Source of the DNA: Actinomadura pelletieri DSM 43383
GTDB lineage: Bacteria > Actinomycetota > Actinomycetes > Streptosporangiales > Streptosporangiaceae
DNA length: 64,000 nt
Assembly: GCF_003634705.1 (NCBI RefSeq)
Contig: NZ_RBWU01000001.1
Location: forward strand, 806,001-870,000
Direction: 5' to 3'
Under the pieces are notes generated by a model, which searched no databases, was not told where the DNA came from, and saw nothing but the letters and a program-made list of their open reading frames with translations. Positions 1 through 9,960 of this stretch are shown piece by piece. How positions within the stretch are numbered: position 1 is the first letter of the stretch; every line of letters starts with the position of its first letter. A program made the translations under genes and the position numbers.

Positions 1-112
1 AGGTCGCTCTTGTTGGGGCGGCCTTTGGTACGGGCCCCGTTGTGCTTGGGGGTGTCCCTGTGCCGGGTAGGCCTGGGGTGGACGTGCGTGGGACGGGCGG
101 TGCTCCGGTGGG

Positions 113-2497
113 TCAGCCGGGCCCGTCGGGTTGCCCGGTGCCGGGGGAATGCCCTGCGCCGGATACCCCGGGCCCTGGGGGGTGCCCTGTGTGGGGTAGC
201 CCGGCGCCGGGGAAGCGCTCTGGCCCGGGGGTGGGGGCGGGCCCTGGGTCGGGGAGCCCTGTCCCGTGTGTTCCGGGGAATCCGGCGGTGGGTAGCCCGG
301 GCCCTGGGAAGCCGGGTCCGGGGTATCCGTTCCCTTGTCCCGTCGTCCCTGCCGATCCCGATCCGATCGACCCGTCACCGGCTGCCTCCGATTTCCGGCG
401 GCGCCTTGCTCTGATGGCCCGCACTCCGACGCCCACGAAGAGTACGGCAAGTCCGCCACCGGTGATGAGCAGGGCGAGACGTCCGTATCCGGTGGTCCGG
501 ACGATGATTGTCTCGCCGCTGCCGAACGTCCGGCCGCCCGAGTTCGGGATCACCAGCGTCAGTTTGACCTCGAAGTTGCCGTTCCCGGCGGCCTTCGCGG
601 GAATCCAGCGCTGGGCCCGTTCTCCGGGGCGCAGCTCGATCACCGCGTCCTCGGGGTCCAGTTGCCCGAGCCGCAGTTTCGCCTTGTTCTCCGACTTCGC
701 GACGAGACGGACCTTCACGGACTGGTTCTTCAGCGTGTTCTCCACGAGCACCGGCAGTTTGCCCGTGCTGCCGCCCATCAACACCCGTTTGTTCTTGGTG
801 GTGACGATGCGGACGCCTTCCATGTGGCCGTCGAGTTCGGTCGCGAGGCTCCTGCGGGCGACCTTGGCGCGGCCGGGGCTCTTGCGCCAGGAAACCGACT
901 GCATGCGCAGGACGGCCCGTTCGTACGAGATCTCGATGGGGCCGGTCATGACCGCGCGGAACTCCGCGGCCTCCCGGGCGATGTCCTGCGTCTGCTCCAG
1001 GTGGGCGTCGCTGAGCTCCAGGGCCTCGTTGTCGTCGTCGTAGATCTGGAGGACCCTGTCCTGCGGCTTCAGGGACGCGATCCTGCTCAGCGGCTGTTCC
1101 CGTAGCCAGGGCGCGTCCTTGGTGTAGGACAGCAGGCGGTCGGCGAATCCCGGCGCGGGGTCCCACTGCCGGTCGGGCGCGACGACGATGGTGCGCGACA
1201 CGCTCGGCGTCTCCGCCGCGATCATCGCCGTCTCGGCGAGGAACCGCTGCTCGGCCAAGGCCGCACCGGCGGCGGACTTCGTTCCCTTGCTGACGATCTG
1301 GCTGATCTTCTCGTCATAGACGAGCGCGGTCTTCCGGCCCGCATTCGTCTCGACCGTCGTGGTGGCGTTCGGCATCGCCCCCGTTTGCGGGTTCTGGAAC
1401 TGCGAGCTGCTCATCAAGAACGTCCCGCCGTCCTTGAGGGCGTGCTTGGCGAGTTGTCCGATGGTCCCGCCGCCCGCCATGCCGTACGGCGGCCACGCGA
1501 CATGTGTGTCCGGTGCCCGTCCGAGCGCCTTTGTCGCGACATCGGTGTTCTTCGTGGCGAACGCGTCAGAGATGTCGCCCCACATCTTGTGCCGGACGAG
1601 AGCGACGACGTCGGGGTCGCCGTACGGGACGGTGAAGTAGGGGTCGCCCCTGGACGCCGTGTTCAGCGCCGTCAGCCAGGACGACGCGACGGTGCTCTTC
1701 TCCTTACCGGCGCGTTTCCCGTTGAAGGGCTTCACGCTGTAGTCGCCGGACGCCATGGTTCGGACGTCGTCCAGTAGCGCCGGATCGATCGCCCACGTGA
1801 TCGGCGTGTCGCTCGCACCGGCCGCGCGGACGAGCTTCGAGAGCCGTCCGCCCGGCGACATGTCCTTGCTGAGTTGGTCGTCGAAGAAGGTCTGGTCGCT
1901 GGTTCGGTGCATCCGGTCGATCAGCGGCCAGACCCAACCGACCGTCACCGGTTTGGACAGACTGTTCTTCGGCATGAACGTCAGGAAGGTCGTCATTCCG
2001 CCGACGACCTGTTGCGCGGAGTTCAGCACTTCCACGCCCACCGGGTAGACGCCGGGCGCGCCTCCCGGGCTGCGCAGCCGTAGGGCCTTGGTGGTGGCTT
2101 TGAACGTCCAAGCCTGCTGCGCGCCGGGCTGTGTCGCGCCGGGGAGTTGCTGCTGTGGACCGATGTTGGGCAGCGAATTCGGCTGGCCGGACGCGAGTTG
2201 GTCGAGTTGGCTGCGGCTGTTGACGGGTTGCGCGCTGTAGCGCAGCCGGATGGTGAGGCCGGGGAGTGGCTCGTCCGTCCGGTTCCTGGCCAGTCCGGAG
2301 ATCTCGATACGGGAGTTCTCACGGATGGGCTTCGGGCTGACCTTGGTGAGCGCGAGCCCCACCGGCGTGCGTTCCCGTGCCTGTGCCGGGGCCTGGGCGG
2401 TCTTCGCGGTGGCGGGGGACGCCAGGGTCGCGGGTGCCGCCATCGCGATCCAGGGCAGCAGGGCGGCCAGCGCGACCGCGCGCTTGACTCTCCTCAC
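113..2497 (-). CDS. DUF6049 family exported membrane-anchored protein
   Basis: This 794-residue protein has an N-terminal signal peptide (RRVKRAVALAALLPWIAMA) and a single membrane helix near residues 680-700 (LALLITGGGLAVLFVGVGV) followed by Arg/Lys-rich residues. The last 80 residues are a Gly/Pro-rich cytoplasmic tail. The bulk of the protein would therefore be outside the membrane. It matches the actinobacterial DUF6049 family in length and layout, and that family has no established biochemical role. In Streptomyces and relatives the same gene sits divergent from pcnA and upstream of the lipid II flippase gene murJ. That context suggests an envelope role, which is inference. Only 112 bases remain downstream here, so a murJ start cannot be confirmed. 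The 3' end is highly repetitive in Gly-Pro codons, so low-complexity ORFs in other frames there are shadows. Confidence 0.85.
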   Translation of the reverse strand: MRRVKRAVALAALLPWIAMAAPATLASPATAKTAQAPAQARERTPVGLALTKVSPKPIRENSRIEISGLARNRTDEPLPGLTIRLRYSAQPVNSRSQLDQLASGQPNSLPNIGPQQQLPGATQPGAQQAWTFKATTKALRLRSPGGAPGVYPVGVEVLNSAQQVVGGMTTFLTFMPKNSLSKPVTVGWVWPLIDRMHRTSDQTFFDDQLSKDMSPGGRLSKLVRAAGASDTPITWAIDPALLDDVRTMASGDYSVKPFNGKRAGKEKSTVASSWLTALNTASRGDPYFTVPYGDPDVVALVRHKMWGDISDAFATKNTDVATKALGRAPDTHVAWPPYGMAGGGTIGQLAKHALKDGGTFLMSSSQFQNPQTGAMPNATTTVETNAGRKTALVYDEKISQIVSKGTKSAAGAALAEQRFLAETAMIAAETPSVSRTIVVAPDRQWDPAPGFADRLLSYTKDAPWLREQPLSRIASLKPQDRVLQIYDDDNEALELSDAHLEQTQDIAREAAEFRAVMTGPIEISYERAVLRMQSVSWRKSPGRAKVARRSLATELDGHMEGVRIVTTKNKRVLMGGSTGKLPVLVENTLKNQSVKVRLVAKSENKAKLRLGQLDPEDAVIELRPGERAQRWIPAKAAGNGNFEVKLTLVIPNSGGRTFGSGETIIVRTTGYGRLALLITGGGLAVLFVGVGVRAIRARRRRKSEAAGDGSIGSGSAGTTGQGNGYPGPGFPGPGLPTAGFPGTHGTGLPDPGPAPTPGPERFPGAGLPHTGHPPGPGVSGAGHSPGTGQPDGPG

Positions 2498-2669
2498 GCC
2501 GTGTCCGGCCAGGAGCCGTCCGAGGCCGTGCCCACCCCGGAACGGCGGGCGTCGTTTTCCCCCACCACGGCCCCGATGGTAGTCCGCTGCGGGGCTCCGT
2601 CAGACCGTCCGGTCCACCTGTGGCACGGATCGGTATCGCTCGACCGCCGCGACTGTGACTCCGGTGAGT

Positions 2670-3209
2670 TCAGGCGACCGTGCGTCGTGGTTCGCTCCGT
2701 GTGGCAGGGGACGAGGACGGCTCGTGGAAGAGAACGGACGGTGTCGCGCGACAGAGCCCGTACAGGGTGCGTCCCCGGATGCCGAGTGCCGTCGACGCCT
2801 CGCCGGTGGCCGTGTAGACGACCTTGTCCGCGGGGTGACCGTCGACGAAGCGCTGGTCGATGAGGAGCGGCATGTCGTCCGGCAGGAGGAGGGGGCAGAC
2901 GAGTCCGGCCGCGTATTCGGTGACGGCGTTGACGACGTCGGCGCGGGCCGGACGGACGACATCGGCGCCGACGGCGCGTCCGACCGCGTCCAGGGACGGC
3001 CGTACGCCCGCCGGGACGATCACACCGGTCAGGAACGGCCGCTCCCGCCCGTCGCAGGCGTAGACGCGGGTCACCAGGCAGCGGTCCGCCGGGAGGCCGA
3101 GCGCCTTGGGGAGTTCGTCGGCATGGGCCAACGCGACGGGGAGCCGCACGATCTCGTGGACCGTCTCCAGTTCGAGCAGCGCGCGGTGGATGGCGAGGGC
3201 GTCCTTCAT
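2670..3209 (-). CDS. YbaK/EbsC-family aminoacyl-tRNA deacylase-like protein
   Basis: The 179-residue product shows the YbaK/aminoacyl-tRNA deacylase fold signatures. It opens with an N-terminal helix ending HEIVRLP. The segments LPADRCLVTRVYACDG and LTGVIVPAG follow, and it ends with the conserved stretch DKVVYTATGEASTALGIRGRTL. Family members hydrolyse mischarged tRNAs (such as Cys- or Ala-tRNAPro) in trans, in the cytoplasm. The substrate of this member cannot be read from the sequence. It lies about 170 bp upstream of the DUF6049 gene on the same strand, so co-transcription is possible. The C-terminal 20 residues (SSSPATRSEPRRTVA) look unstructured. The start is supported by conserved early residues and by a following intergenic gap on the 5' side. 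Confidence 0.75.
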   Translation of the reverse strand: MKDALAIHRALLELETVHEIVRLPVALAHADELPKALGLPADRCLVTRVYACDGRERPFLTGVIVPAGVRPSLDAVGRAVGADVVRPARADVVNAVTEYAAGLVCPLLLPDDMPLLIDQRFVDGHPADKVVYTATGEASTALGIRGRTLYGLCRATPSVLFHEPSSSPATRSEPRRTVA

Positions 3210-3587
3210 GTTGGCTCCATCCCGCGGGGTTCGTCCCGCTGACCCCCGGACCCGAGTTGTCCCGACACCCCGTGCTCCACATGCTGTGGAATATCCCCAT
3301 ATGCCCGAGACGTCTGGCTTAACCCAGCGCGTGTAGTGCGTGAAGCCCTCCCGATACGGCTGCGCCGCAGGGTGCGGCGGACCGTGGCCCTTCGAGATCC
3401 CGCTACCGTTGTTCGTGCGGGAGGCTCATCGGAGGTCGCCCCGGCGTTCAACGGAGTGCCCAGAACGTAACTCGGGGATCGTCACCTGTGAAGAGCCTCG
3501 GGCCTCGGCCCCGCAAGGACTCCGTGCGGCACCCCGCTGATCACCGGAAAGTCTTTTGTCAGCCCGTCTACCAAGGAAATACGCTCG
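3210..3587. other. Divergent intergenic region between ybaK-like gene and pcnA
   Basis: These 378 bases carry no credible gene. Open frames here are short and low-complexity. The region must hold the divergent promoters. Positions 3288-3303 are relatively AT-rich (GGAATATCCCCATATG), and a ribosome-binding AAGGA lies just before the pcnA start. No clear operator was seen. Confidence 0.5.
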
Positions 3588-5078
3588 ATGGCCGTGCCCA
3601 ACCAGAACGTGACCCCGGAGGCCTCGCGGCGCACCGCGATCGCCGAGCTGCTGCGCCGTATCGCGCCTGTCGCCGACGATCTCGGCGTCAGGTTCGCGGC
3701 GGCCGGTCACGAGCTGGCGCTGGTCGGCGGCCCCGTCCGGGACGCGTTGCTGCGCCGTCCGACCAAGGACGTCGACCTGACCACCGACGCGCCGCCCGAA
3801 CGCACCCTGGAGATCATCAAGGGCTGGGCGGACGCGCACTGGACGATCGGCATCGAGTTCGGCACGGTCGGTCTCCGCAAGGACGGCGTCGAGCTGGAGA
3901 TCACGACATATCGCAGCGAGTCCTACGACCCGAAGTCCCGAAAGCCCAGCGTGTCGTACGGGACGTCCCTGGTGGAGGACCTGCGCCGCCGCGACTTCGC
4001 CGTGAACGCGATGGCGGCACGGCTGCCCGGCCACGAGTTCGTCGACCCGTTCGGCGGGCTCGTCGACCTGCAACGCAAGGTGCTCCGGACCCCGGGCCGT
4101 CCCGAGGACTCCTTCAACGACGACCCGCTGCGGATGCTGCGCGCCGCCCGGTTCGCGTCCCAGCTCGGCTTCACGGTCGCGCCTGACGTCGTCCAGGCGA
4201 TGACGGACATGGCCGACCGCATCGAGATCGTCTCCGCGGAGCGAATCCGGGACGAGCTGTCCAAACTGATCTGCGGCCGGTATCCGCGGGAGGGCCTCGC
4301 GCTGCTCGTCGACACGGGCCTCGCCGCGCACGTCCTGCCCGAACTGCCGAAGCTGCGGCTGGAGATCGACGAGCACCACCGGCACAAGGACGTGTACGAG
4401 CACTCGCTGATCGTCCTGGAACAGGCCATCGCCCAGGAGAAGGAGGGGCCCGACCTCGTCCTGCGGCTCGCGGCGCTCCTGCACGACATCGGCAAGCCGC
4501 GCACCCGCCGGTTCGAATCGGGCGGACGAGTGTCGTTCCACCACCACGAGGTCGTCGGCGCGAAGATGGCCAACAAGCGGCTGTCGGCGCTGCGCTACTC
4601 GAAGGACGTCATCGCCGACGTGTCCCGGCTGGTCGAACTGCACCTGCGCTTCCACGGTTACGGCACCGGCGAATGGACGGACTCTGCCGTCCGCCGCTAC
4701 GTCCGTGACGCGGGCCCGCTGCTCTCGCGGCTGCACAAGCTCACCCGCGCCGACTGCACGACCCGCAACAAGCGCAAGGCCGACCGCCTCCGCCGCACCT
4801 ACGACGACCTGGAACGCCGGATCGAGCGGCTCGCGCAGGAAGAGGAGCTGGCCTCCATCCGCCCGGAGATCGACGGGAACGAGATTCAGGAGATTCTCGG
4901 CATCACCCCGGGCCCGCTCGTCGGCAAGGCGTACCGCTTCCTCCTCGACCTGCGCCTGGACCGTGGCATCATCGGCAAGGACGCGGCCGCGGACGAACTG
5001 CGCCGCTGGGCCGCCAAGGAGGGCATCCTCCCCGACGACGAGGCGGAGCGGGCCGCGGACGAGGGCGGCGCCGAATGA
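3588..5078 (+). CDS. pcnA: CCA tRNA nucleotidyltransferase (PcnA/Cca)
   Basis: This 496-residue cytoplasmic enzyme adds or repairs the 3'-CCA end of tRNAs. The class II nucleotidyltransferase core is clear. It begins [24 protein letters not shown], with the catalytic DxD in DVDLT near residues 60-65. Next come the RRRDFAVNA motif and the head/neck region [19 protein letters not shown]. An HD domain follows (residues ~255-330, [14 protein letters not shown]), as in actinobacterial forms. Length is typical for the group. The ATG is preceded by AAGGA at 8-9 bp spacing. The stop overlaps the bioA start by four bases (ATGA), so the two genes are probably translationally coupled. The conserved actinobacterial arrangement, divergent from a DUF6049 gene, supports the call. 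Confidence 0.96.
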   Translation: MAVPNQNVTPEASRRTAIAELLRRIAPVADDLGVRFAAAGHELALVGGPVRDALLRRPTKDVDLTTDAPPERTLEIIKGWADAHWTIGIEFGTVGLRKDGVELEITTYRSESYDPKSRKPSVSYGTSLVEDLRRRDFAVNAMAARLPGHEFVDPFGGLVDLQRKVLRTPGRPEDSFNDDPLRMLRAARFASQLGFTVAPDVVQAMTDMADRIEIVSAERIRDELSKLICGRYPREGLALLVDTGLAAHVLPELPKLRLEIDEHHRHKDVYEHSLIVLEQAIAQEKEGPDLVLRLAALLHDIGKPRTRRFESGGRVSFHHHEVVGAKMANKRLSALRYSKDVIADVSRLVELHLRFHGYGTGEWTDSAVRRYVRDAGPLLSRLHKLTRADCTTRNKRKADRLRRTYDDLERRIERLAQEEELASIRPEIDGNEIQEILGITPGPLVGKAYRFLLDLRLDRGIIGKDAAADELRRWAAKEGILPDDEAERAADEGGAE

Positions 5079-6388
5079 TCCCGTTGCAGCTTGGTCGGAT
5101 GAGCCCCCGGGAGACCGAGCGGCTGCTGGAGTTCGACCGTGAGCACGTCTGGCATCCGTACTCGCCGATGCCGGCGTCCGCGCCCGTCCAGCCGGTGGTG
5201 TCGGCGGACGGGGTCCGGTTGACGCTCGCCGACGGGACCGAGCTGATCGACGGGATGTCGTCGTGGTGGGCGGCCGTGCACGGCTACAACCACCCGAAGC
5301 TGAACGCGGCCGTCACCGGGCAGCTCGGCAAGATGGCGCACGTGATGTTCGGCGGGCTCACCCACCCGCCCGCCGTCCGGCTCGCGGAGCGGCTGGTCGA
5401 GATCACGCCTGAGCCGCTGACGAAGGTGTTCTTCGCCGACTCCGGGTCCGTCGCGGTCGAGGTCGCGATCAAGATGACGTTGCAGTACTGGCGGTCGCAG
5501 GGGAGGCCCGAGCGGCGGCGGCTGCTGACCGTCCGCGGCGGCTACCACGGTGACACCTTCGGTGACATGGCCGTGTGCGACCCGGTGAACGGCATGCATC
5601 ACCTGTTCACCGACGTTCTCAGCCAGCACGTGTTCGCGCCCCAACCGCCGCTCGGCTACTCCGCCGAACCCGATGCCGAGTACCTGGACGAGCTGTCCCG
5701 CCTCGCCGCCGAGCACGCGGACGAACTCGCCGGAATCATCGTCGAGCCGATCGTCCAGGGTGCCGGCGGCATGCGGTTCTACGCCCCCGAGTACCTGCGC
5801 GCGCTGCGCGACATCGCCGACGAGCACGGGCTTCTCCTGGTGCTGGACGAGATCGCCACCGGGTTCGGCCGGACGGGTGAACTGTGGGGCTGTGACCACG
5901 CCGAGGTCGTCCCCGACATCATGTGCCTGGGCAAGGCCATGACCGGCGGATACATGACCATGGCCGCCACGCTGTGCACGGACCGCGTCGCCCACGGGAT
6001 CACCTCCGGCGAGGCCGGTGTTCTCATGCACGGCCCCACGTACATGGCCAACCCGCTGGCGGCGGCGGTCGCGTCGGCGTCCATCGACCTGCTGATGTCC
6101 CGCGACTGGCGGGACGAGGTGGACACCATCGAGGCGATCCTGACCAGCGAACTCCTCGGCGCCGCCGACCTGCCCGGGGTGGCGGACGTCCGAGTGCTGG
6201 GCGCGATCGGGGTGATGGAGGCGCGTGAACCGGTGGACGTCCCGTCCGTCCAGGAGATCGCGATGGCACACGGCGTATGGCTCCGCCCCTTCGGCAAGCT
6301 GATCTACACGATGCCCCCGTACATCTGCACGGACGACGACGTCCACCACATCGCCACCGCCATCAACGCCATCGCCGAATCCCTCTGA
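5075..6388 (+). CDS. bioA: Adenosylmethionine-8-amino-7-oxononanoate aminotransferase (BioA)
   Basis: The 437-residue product is a class III PLP-dependent aminotransferase. BioA uses S-adenosylmethionine as amino donor to make 7,8-diaminopelargonate in biotin synthesis. The start of the core, [12 protein letters not shown], is diagnostic for BioA. The sequence [11 protein letters not shown] and the [15 protein letters not shown] segment follow. [12 protein letters not shown] contains the PLP-contact Asp, and [15 protein letters not shown] contains the Schiff-base Lys. The end [13 protein letters not shown] is typical. The ATG overlaps the pcnA stop; a second ATG at 5099 is a possible start that would remove eight residues. 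No other biotin genes lie in the window, so bioA appears detached from bioF/D/B here. Confidence 0.94.
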   Translation: MIPLQLGRMSPRETERLLEFDREHVWHPYSPMPASAPVQPVVSADGVRLTLADGTELIDGMSSWWAAVHGYNHPKLNAAVTGQLGKMAHVMFGGLTHPPAVRLAERLVEITPEPLTKVFFADSGSVAVEVAIKMTLQYWRSQGRPERRRLLTVRGGYHGDTFGDMAVCDPVNGMHHLFTDVLSQHVFAPQPPLGYSAEPDAEYLDELSRLAAEHADELAGIIVEPIVQGAGGMRFYAPEYLRALRDIADEHGLLLVLDEIATGFGRTGELWGCDHAEVVPDIMCLGKAMTGGYMTMAATLCTDRVAHGITSGEAGVLMHGPTYMANPLAAAVASASIDLLMSRDWRDEVDTIEAILTSELLGAADLPGVADVRVLGAIGVMEAREPVDVPSVQEIAMAHGVWLRPFGKLIYTMPPYICTDDDVHHIATAINAIAESL

Positions 6389-6403
6389 CCCACAGCGCCC
6401 TGA

Positions 6404-6418
6404 CAGACCAAGGGTCTG
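6404..6418. terminator. Possible bioA terminator hairpin
   Basis: CAGACC and GGTCTG form a 6-bp stem around a 3-base loop, 16 bases after the bioA stop. There is no T-tract, as is usual in high-GC actinobacteria. The short stem makes this only a suggestion. Confidence 0.3.
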
Positions 6419-6635
6419 GTCGAAGGCCCAGCCACATCGTGAGCACGAAGCGATACCGCACTTACACACAGTCCTGGGCCTCGGATCGACACAGCCGCCG
6501 GGTGAGCGGCCCAGAACGGCCGTAAGTACCGCAAGGGCAGCGTTCGCGCCGTCACGATCAAGGTTGCGAGTCGCCAGGCGAGCAGCCCTGAACAGTTGGA
6601 GCGAAACAGCCGTCAGGCGAACGTTCTGATGAGCC

Positions 6636-7946
6636 TTAAAGGAGTACGGCGGGACGGCGGGCGCGGGCTGTGGCTGTGCGGTAGGCGACGGCGCCTGCGG
6701 CGTAGGCGGCGGTTACGGCGAGGAGGGTCATCTCGGCGCGGCCGTCCGAGGGAAGCCAGGTCGCGGCGGCCGCTGCTGCGGCGGCGAACATGGCGTTGAA
6801 CAGCATGTCGTAGACGGCGAAGACCCGGCCCCGGTAGGCGTCGTCGATGCTCTCCTGCAAGGTCGTGTCGACGCACAGCTTGACGCCCTGCGACACGACG
6901 CCCAGGACGAACCCGGCGGCGGCCCAGGAGCGTTCGGCGAACGGGAGGCCGAGGCCGAGCAGGCTCAGGGCGGCCGCGGCGAGCAGCCACGACACCCAGG
7001 CCTGTTTGCTGATCCGCCGCACCACCGGCGGGGTGATCAGCGCGGCGGTGAAGTAGCCGGCGCCGGTCAGGCCGAGCATCACCGCGAACGTCTCCAGGCC
7101 CGCGTTGGGGCCGTCCGCGAAGTGGTTGCGGCACAGCAGCAACGTCATGATCAGGATGACGCCGTACAGGAAGCGGTGGAACGCGATCGCGCCGAGCGCC
7201 AGTGCCGCCTGCGGTCGCCGTGCGAGGTGCCGGGCCCCGTCGACAAGGCCGTCCACGACGCTGCTGAGGGACTCCGTGATCCGTGGCGCGTTCGGGCGGG
7301 TGTCGAGGACGGCGTCCTCGGGCGGGTGCGGCCCCAGCAGTTGCCGGGGCAGCCTTGTCGCGATGATTCCGGCGACGAGGAACATTCCGGCCGCCGACAC
7401 CAGGATCAGCGCCGTCCCGCCGTCGCCGGCGCCGAAGACGCGGCGCAGAAGGTAGCCGATGCCGCCGCCGACGAACGCGATGACCGTCCCGGACGTGACC
7501 GAGAACGCGTTCGCCGTCACCAGATGGTCGCGCCGCACCACATGCGGGAGCGCCGCCGACAGCGCCGCGAGGAAGAACCGGTTCACGCCGAGGACGACGA
7601 GCACCCCGGCGAAGAGGGCCGGGCCGTCCCGTCCGGCCGCCGCCACGCCCGCGACGAGCAGGACGAGGACGGCCCGCAGCACGGGCGCCCACACCAGGAT
7701 CTGCCGCCGCCGCCACCGGTCGATGAACACCCCGGCGAACGGGCCGAGCGCCGAGTACGGCAGCAACGTCACCGCGAACGCGGCCGCCGCCTTCGCCGCC
7801 GTCGTCTGCCGCTCGGGTGAGAAGAAGACGTAGCCCGCCAGCGCCACCTGGAAGACGCCGTCGGTCAGCTGCGAGGCCAGCCGAGTTCCATAAAGCCGCC
7901 GGAAGTCCCGACCGCGCAGGATCGCCGGCAGTTCAGCTGCCTTCAC
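6636..7946 (-). CDS. MFS transporter
   Basis: This is a 436-residue integral membrane protein of the major facilitator superfamily, probably an exporter of the MFS_3/enterobactin-exporter-like class. The N-terminus LRGRDFRRLYGTRLASQLTDGVFQVAL is typical of that subgroup. The loop 2-3 motif GVFIDRWRRRQILV and about twelve hydrophobic helices are visible. The central loop (residues ~190-215) is hydrophilic. A second conserved start of the C-terminal half is marked by SLSSVVDGLVDGARHL. The substrate is unknown. It stands alone on the minus strand, 39 bp downstream of the substrate-binding protein gene's 3' end, and could be read from that direction. A poorly conserved Ala-rich C-terminus ends the protein. 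Confidence 0.85.
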   Translation of the reverse strand: MKAAELPAILRGRDFRRLYGTRLASQLTDGVFQVALAGYVFFSPERQTTAAKAAAAFAVTLLPYSALGPFAGVFIDRWRRRQILVWAPVLRAVLVLLVAGVAAAGRDGPALFAGVLVVLGVNRFFLAALSAALPHVVRRDHLVTANAFSVTSGTVIAFVGGGIGYLLRRVFGAGDGGTALILVSAAGMFLVAGIIATRLPRQLLGPHPPEDAVLDTRPNAPRITESLSSVVDGLVDGARHLARRPQAALALGAIAFHRFLYGVILIMTLLLCRNHFADGPNAGLETFAVMLGLTGAGYFTAALITPPVVRRISKQAWVSWLLAAAALSLLGLGLPFAERSWAAAGFVLGVVSQGVKLCVDTTLQESIDDAYRGRVFAVYDMLFNAMFAAAAAAAATWLPSDGRAEMTLLAVTAAYAAGAVAYRTATARARRPAVLL

Positions 7947-7985
7947 CTGATCACTTTATGCGCTCCGGCGATGGGCGCTCCGCGA

Positions 7986-9758
7986 TCAGTCCAACCAGAG
8001 GCGGGTGTAGTCGTAGCCGGAGGTGGTGGGCAGGAAGTGCGCGCCGTGGACGCGGGACGAGCGGTACAGCGTGTGGGAGCGGTTCAGCAGCGGGACGATC
8101 GCGGCGTCCTGCATGATCTTCTGGTCGGCCCGCTGCCAGAAGACGGCGGCACGGGACGGGTCCGGCGCGGTCAGAGCCGCATCGATCAGAGCGTTGACCT
8201 GCGGGTTGTTGTAACCGCCGTAGTTGGTGGAGTTCTGGCCATAGCCGCGTCCGTCAAAGAGCGGCTGGATGATGGAGCGGCCGTTGTTGCCGTACCAGTC
8301 GGGCGTCCAGCCGGGGGCGGCGATGTCCCAGGTGCCCGCGCGGGCCTTCGCGGGGGTGGCGATGGTGTCGGCGTAGAAGGAGCCGCTGGAGTCGGCCGTG
8401 AGCACGGTCTTCACGCCGCAGGAGTCCAGATTCTCCGCGATGGACTGGGCGATCAGCTTGTGGACGCTGTTGGTGCGGTACGGGAACCTCAGCGTGAGAC
8501 TCGGATGACCCGTCCGGCCCAACAGCTGCCGACATTTCATGGGATTGCCGGACTCGGCGGGCGTGGGGTAGTGGTCGGCGGGAGCGTATCCGGAGTTGCC
8601 CGGCGGAATGACCGTGTGCAGGGGTCTGGCCACCGCGGGACCGCCGACGATCTTGACGAGGGCGCTGCGGTCGATGGCGTACTCCAGCGCCTGTCTGACC
8701 TCGCGTCTGCCGAGCGCGCCGCCGTTGTTGGGGCTGCGCGTATTGAACACCAGGTAGGGGCTGTTGTTCGGCGTCTCCATGATCGCGAAGCGGGGGTCGT
8801 CGCGCAGGTCCGGGATCGCGGACGTCGGAACGGGCTGGTCCCAGGCGAGATCGGCGACGCCCTGCTCGATCTGCTGCTGGACGGCCTCCGGCGAGTCCTG
8901 TCCGAGGGTGATCCGGATCTTCTCGACATGCCGTTCGCGAAGCGGATCGCCGTCGGGCCGCCACGCCGGATTGCGGGTGAGCAGGTACGACATGCCCGGC
9001 CGGTAGTCGGTGATCTGGTACGGGCCGTTCGAGATGGTGTGCCGCCGGAACTCTGGTCCGTCCGGGATGTACCGGTCGTACTCCTGGGGCGCGGCGGCGG
9101 TGGACGGCAGCGACAGCAGGTGGAGGAAGTCGCTGGCGGGACGCTTCAACGCGAAGACGAGCGTCGTGTCGTTCTTGGCGCGAACCCCCGCGATGTCGTG
9201 GTCGCGCTGGTAGGCGGCCATCGCCGCGGCGTCGTGGGCGTTGACGGCGCCGAAGCCGCGACAGAACTCGTCCATGCCCCTGAGCGTGGAGATGAAGTAC
9301 CCCTTGCCGGCGGACGGCGACGCCGGGTTGCACAGCCGTTCGAAGCCGCGAACGAAGTCATGCGCGGTCACCGGCCGGGGCGGCCTGGTGTTCCACCGGA
9401 CGCCGTTCCGCAACGTCACCGTGTAGACGCGGTGGTCTTTGCTGATGTCGCCGTTCTCTCGCGTCGGGATCCGGGCGGCCACGTCGGGCCGTACGGGAAT
9501 CGTCTCCTGGAGATCGTTGGCCGCGCGCGTCCCGAACAGCGTCCGCGCGAACGTGCGGACGAGCCCGTACGCGCCGACGCTCGCGGCCGACGTCGGATCG
9601 AGGTGTTCGACGTCGGACGAGCCGACGATCCGCAGCATGCCGCCGTCGCGGGGCCGTCCGGCGGCGGACGCGTCATCGCCTCCCCCGGCGCACGCGGCCA
9701 GCCCGAGCGCGAGACCGGTCAGCCCCAGCATCACCTTGATCATCTCGCGTGCCCTCAC
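7986..9758 (-). CDS. ABC transporter substrate-binding lipoprotein (family 5, peptide type)
   Basis: The 590-residue protein has a lipoprotein signal ending LALGLAACAGGGDD, where the lipobox Cys is followed by a Gly/Asp-rich linker. The mature part is an SBP_bac_5 (oligopeptide/nickel-type) solute receptor. Family motifs include YTVTLRNGVRWNTRPPRPVTAHDFVRGFERL early in the mature chain and PNNSPYLVFNTR, GRREVRQALEYAIDR and FPYRTNSVHKLIAQSIAENL further on. It would sit on the outer face of the membrane and deliver peptides or related solutes to an ABC permease. No permease or ATPase gene is adjacent, so it is an orphan receptor here. It could act with a permease encoded elsewhere or in signalling; that is inference. 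Confidence 0.88.
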   Translation of the reverse strand: MRAREMIKVMLGLTGLALGLAACAGGGDDASAAGRPRDGGMLRIVGSSDVEHLDPTSAASVGAYGLVRTFARTLFGTRAANDLQETIPVRPDVAARIPTRENGDISKDHRVYTVTLRNGVRWNTRPPRPVTAHDFVRGFERLCNPASPSAGKGYFISTLRGMDEFCRGFGAVNAHDAAAMAAYQRDHDIAGVRAKNDTTLVFALKRPASDFLHLLSLPSTAAAPQEYDRYIPDGPEFRRHTISNGPYQITDYRPGMSYLLTRNPAWRPDGDPLRERHVEKIRITLGQDSPEAVQQQIEQGVADLAWDQPVPTSAIPDLRDDPRFAIMETPNNSPYLVFNTRSPNNGGALGRREVRQALEYAIDRSALVKIVGGPAVARPLHTVIPPGNSGYAPADHYPTPAESGNPMKCRQLLGRTGHPSLTLRFPYRTNSVHKLIAQSIAENLDSCGVKTVLTADSSGSFYADTIATPAKARAGTWDIAAPGWTPDWYGNNGRSIIQPLFDGRGYGQNSTNYGGYNNPQVNALIDAALTAPDPSRAAVFWQRADQKIMQDAAIVPLLNRSHTLYRSSRVHGAHFLPTTSGYDYTRLWLD

Positions 9759-9865
9759 GCTCTCACCTCACGACATCGGGACGTGGCGAGCAGTAACCCG
9801 TGGTGTCACAGTAGGGCCAGAGCGTGACAAAGGACTGGTACATCACCGTTTCTCTGCGCAAGTAA

Positions 9866-9903
9866 GGACGCCCTGACAGTGGATGTCCACTGCCAGGGCG
9901 TCC
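9866..9903. terminator. Strong hairpin terminator downstream of ino1
   Basis: GGACGCCCTG (9866-9875) pairs perfectly with CAGGGCGTCC (9894-9903). A nested CAGTGGA/TCCACTG stem fills the interior, with single mismatched bases between the two. This long, nearly perfect hairpin lies 57 bases beyond the ino1 stop and probably ends the padR-ino1 transcript. It may also stop transcripts running the other way. Confidence 0.75.
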
Positions 9904-9960
9904 CTTGAGAACTTCGTGACGAGGCCTTCGGCGCGCCTGGTTGCGCGCGCCGGCCTTCGG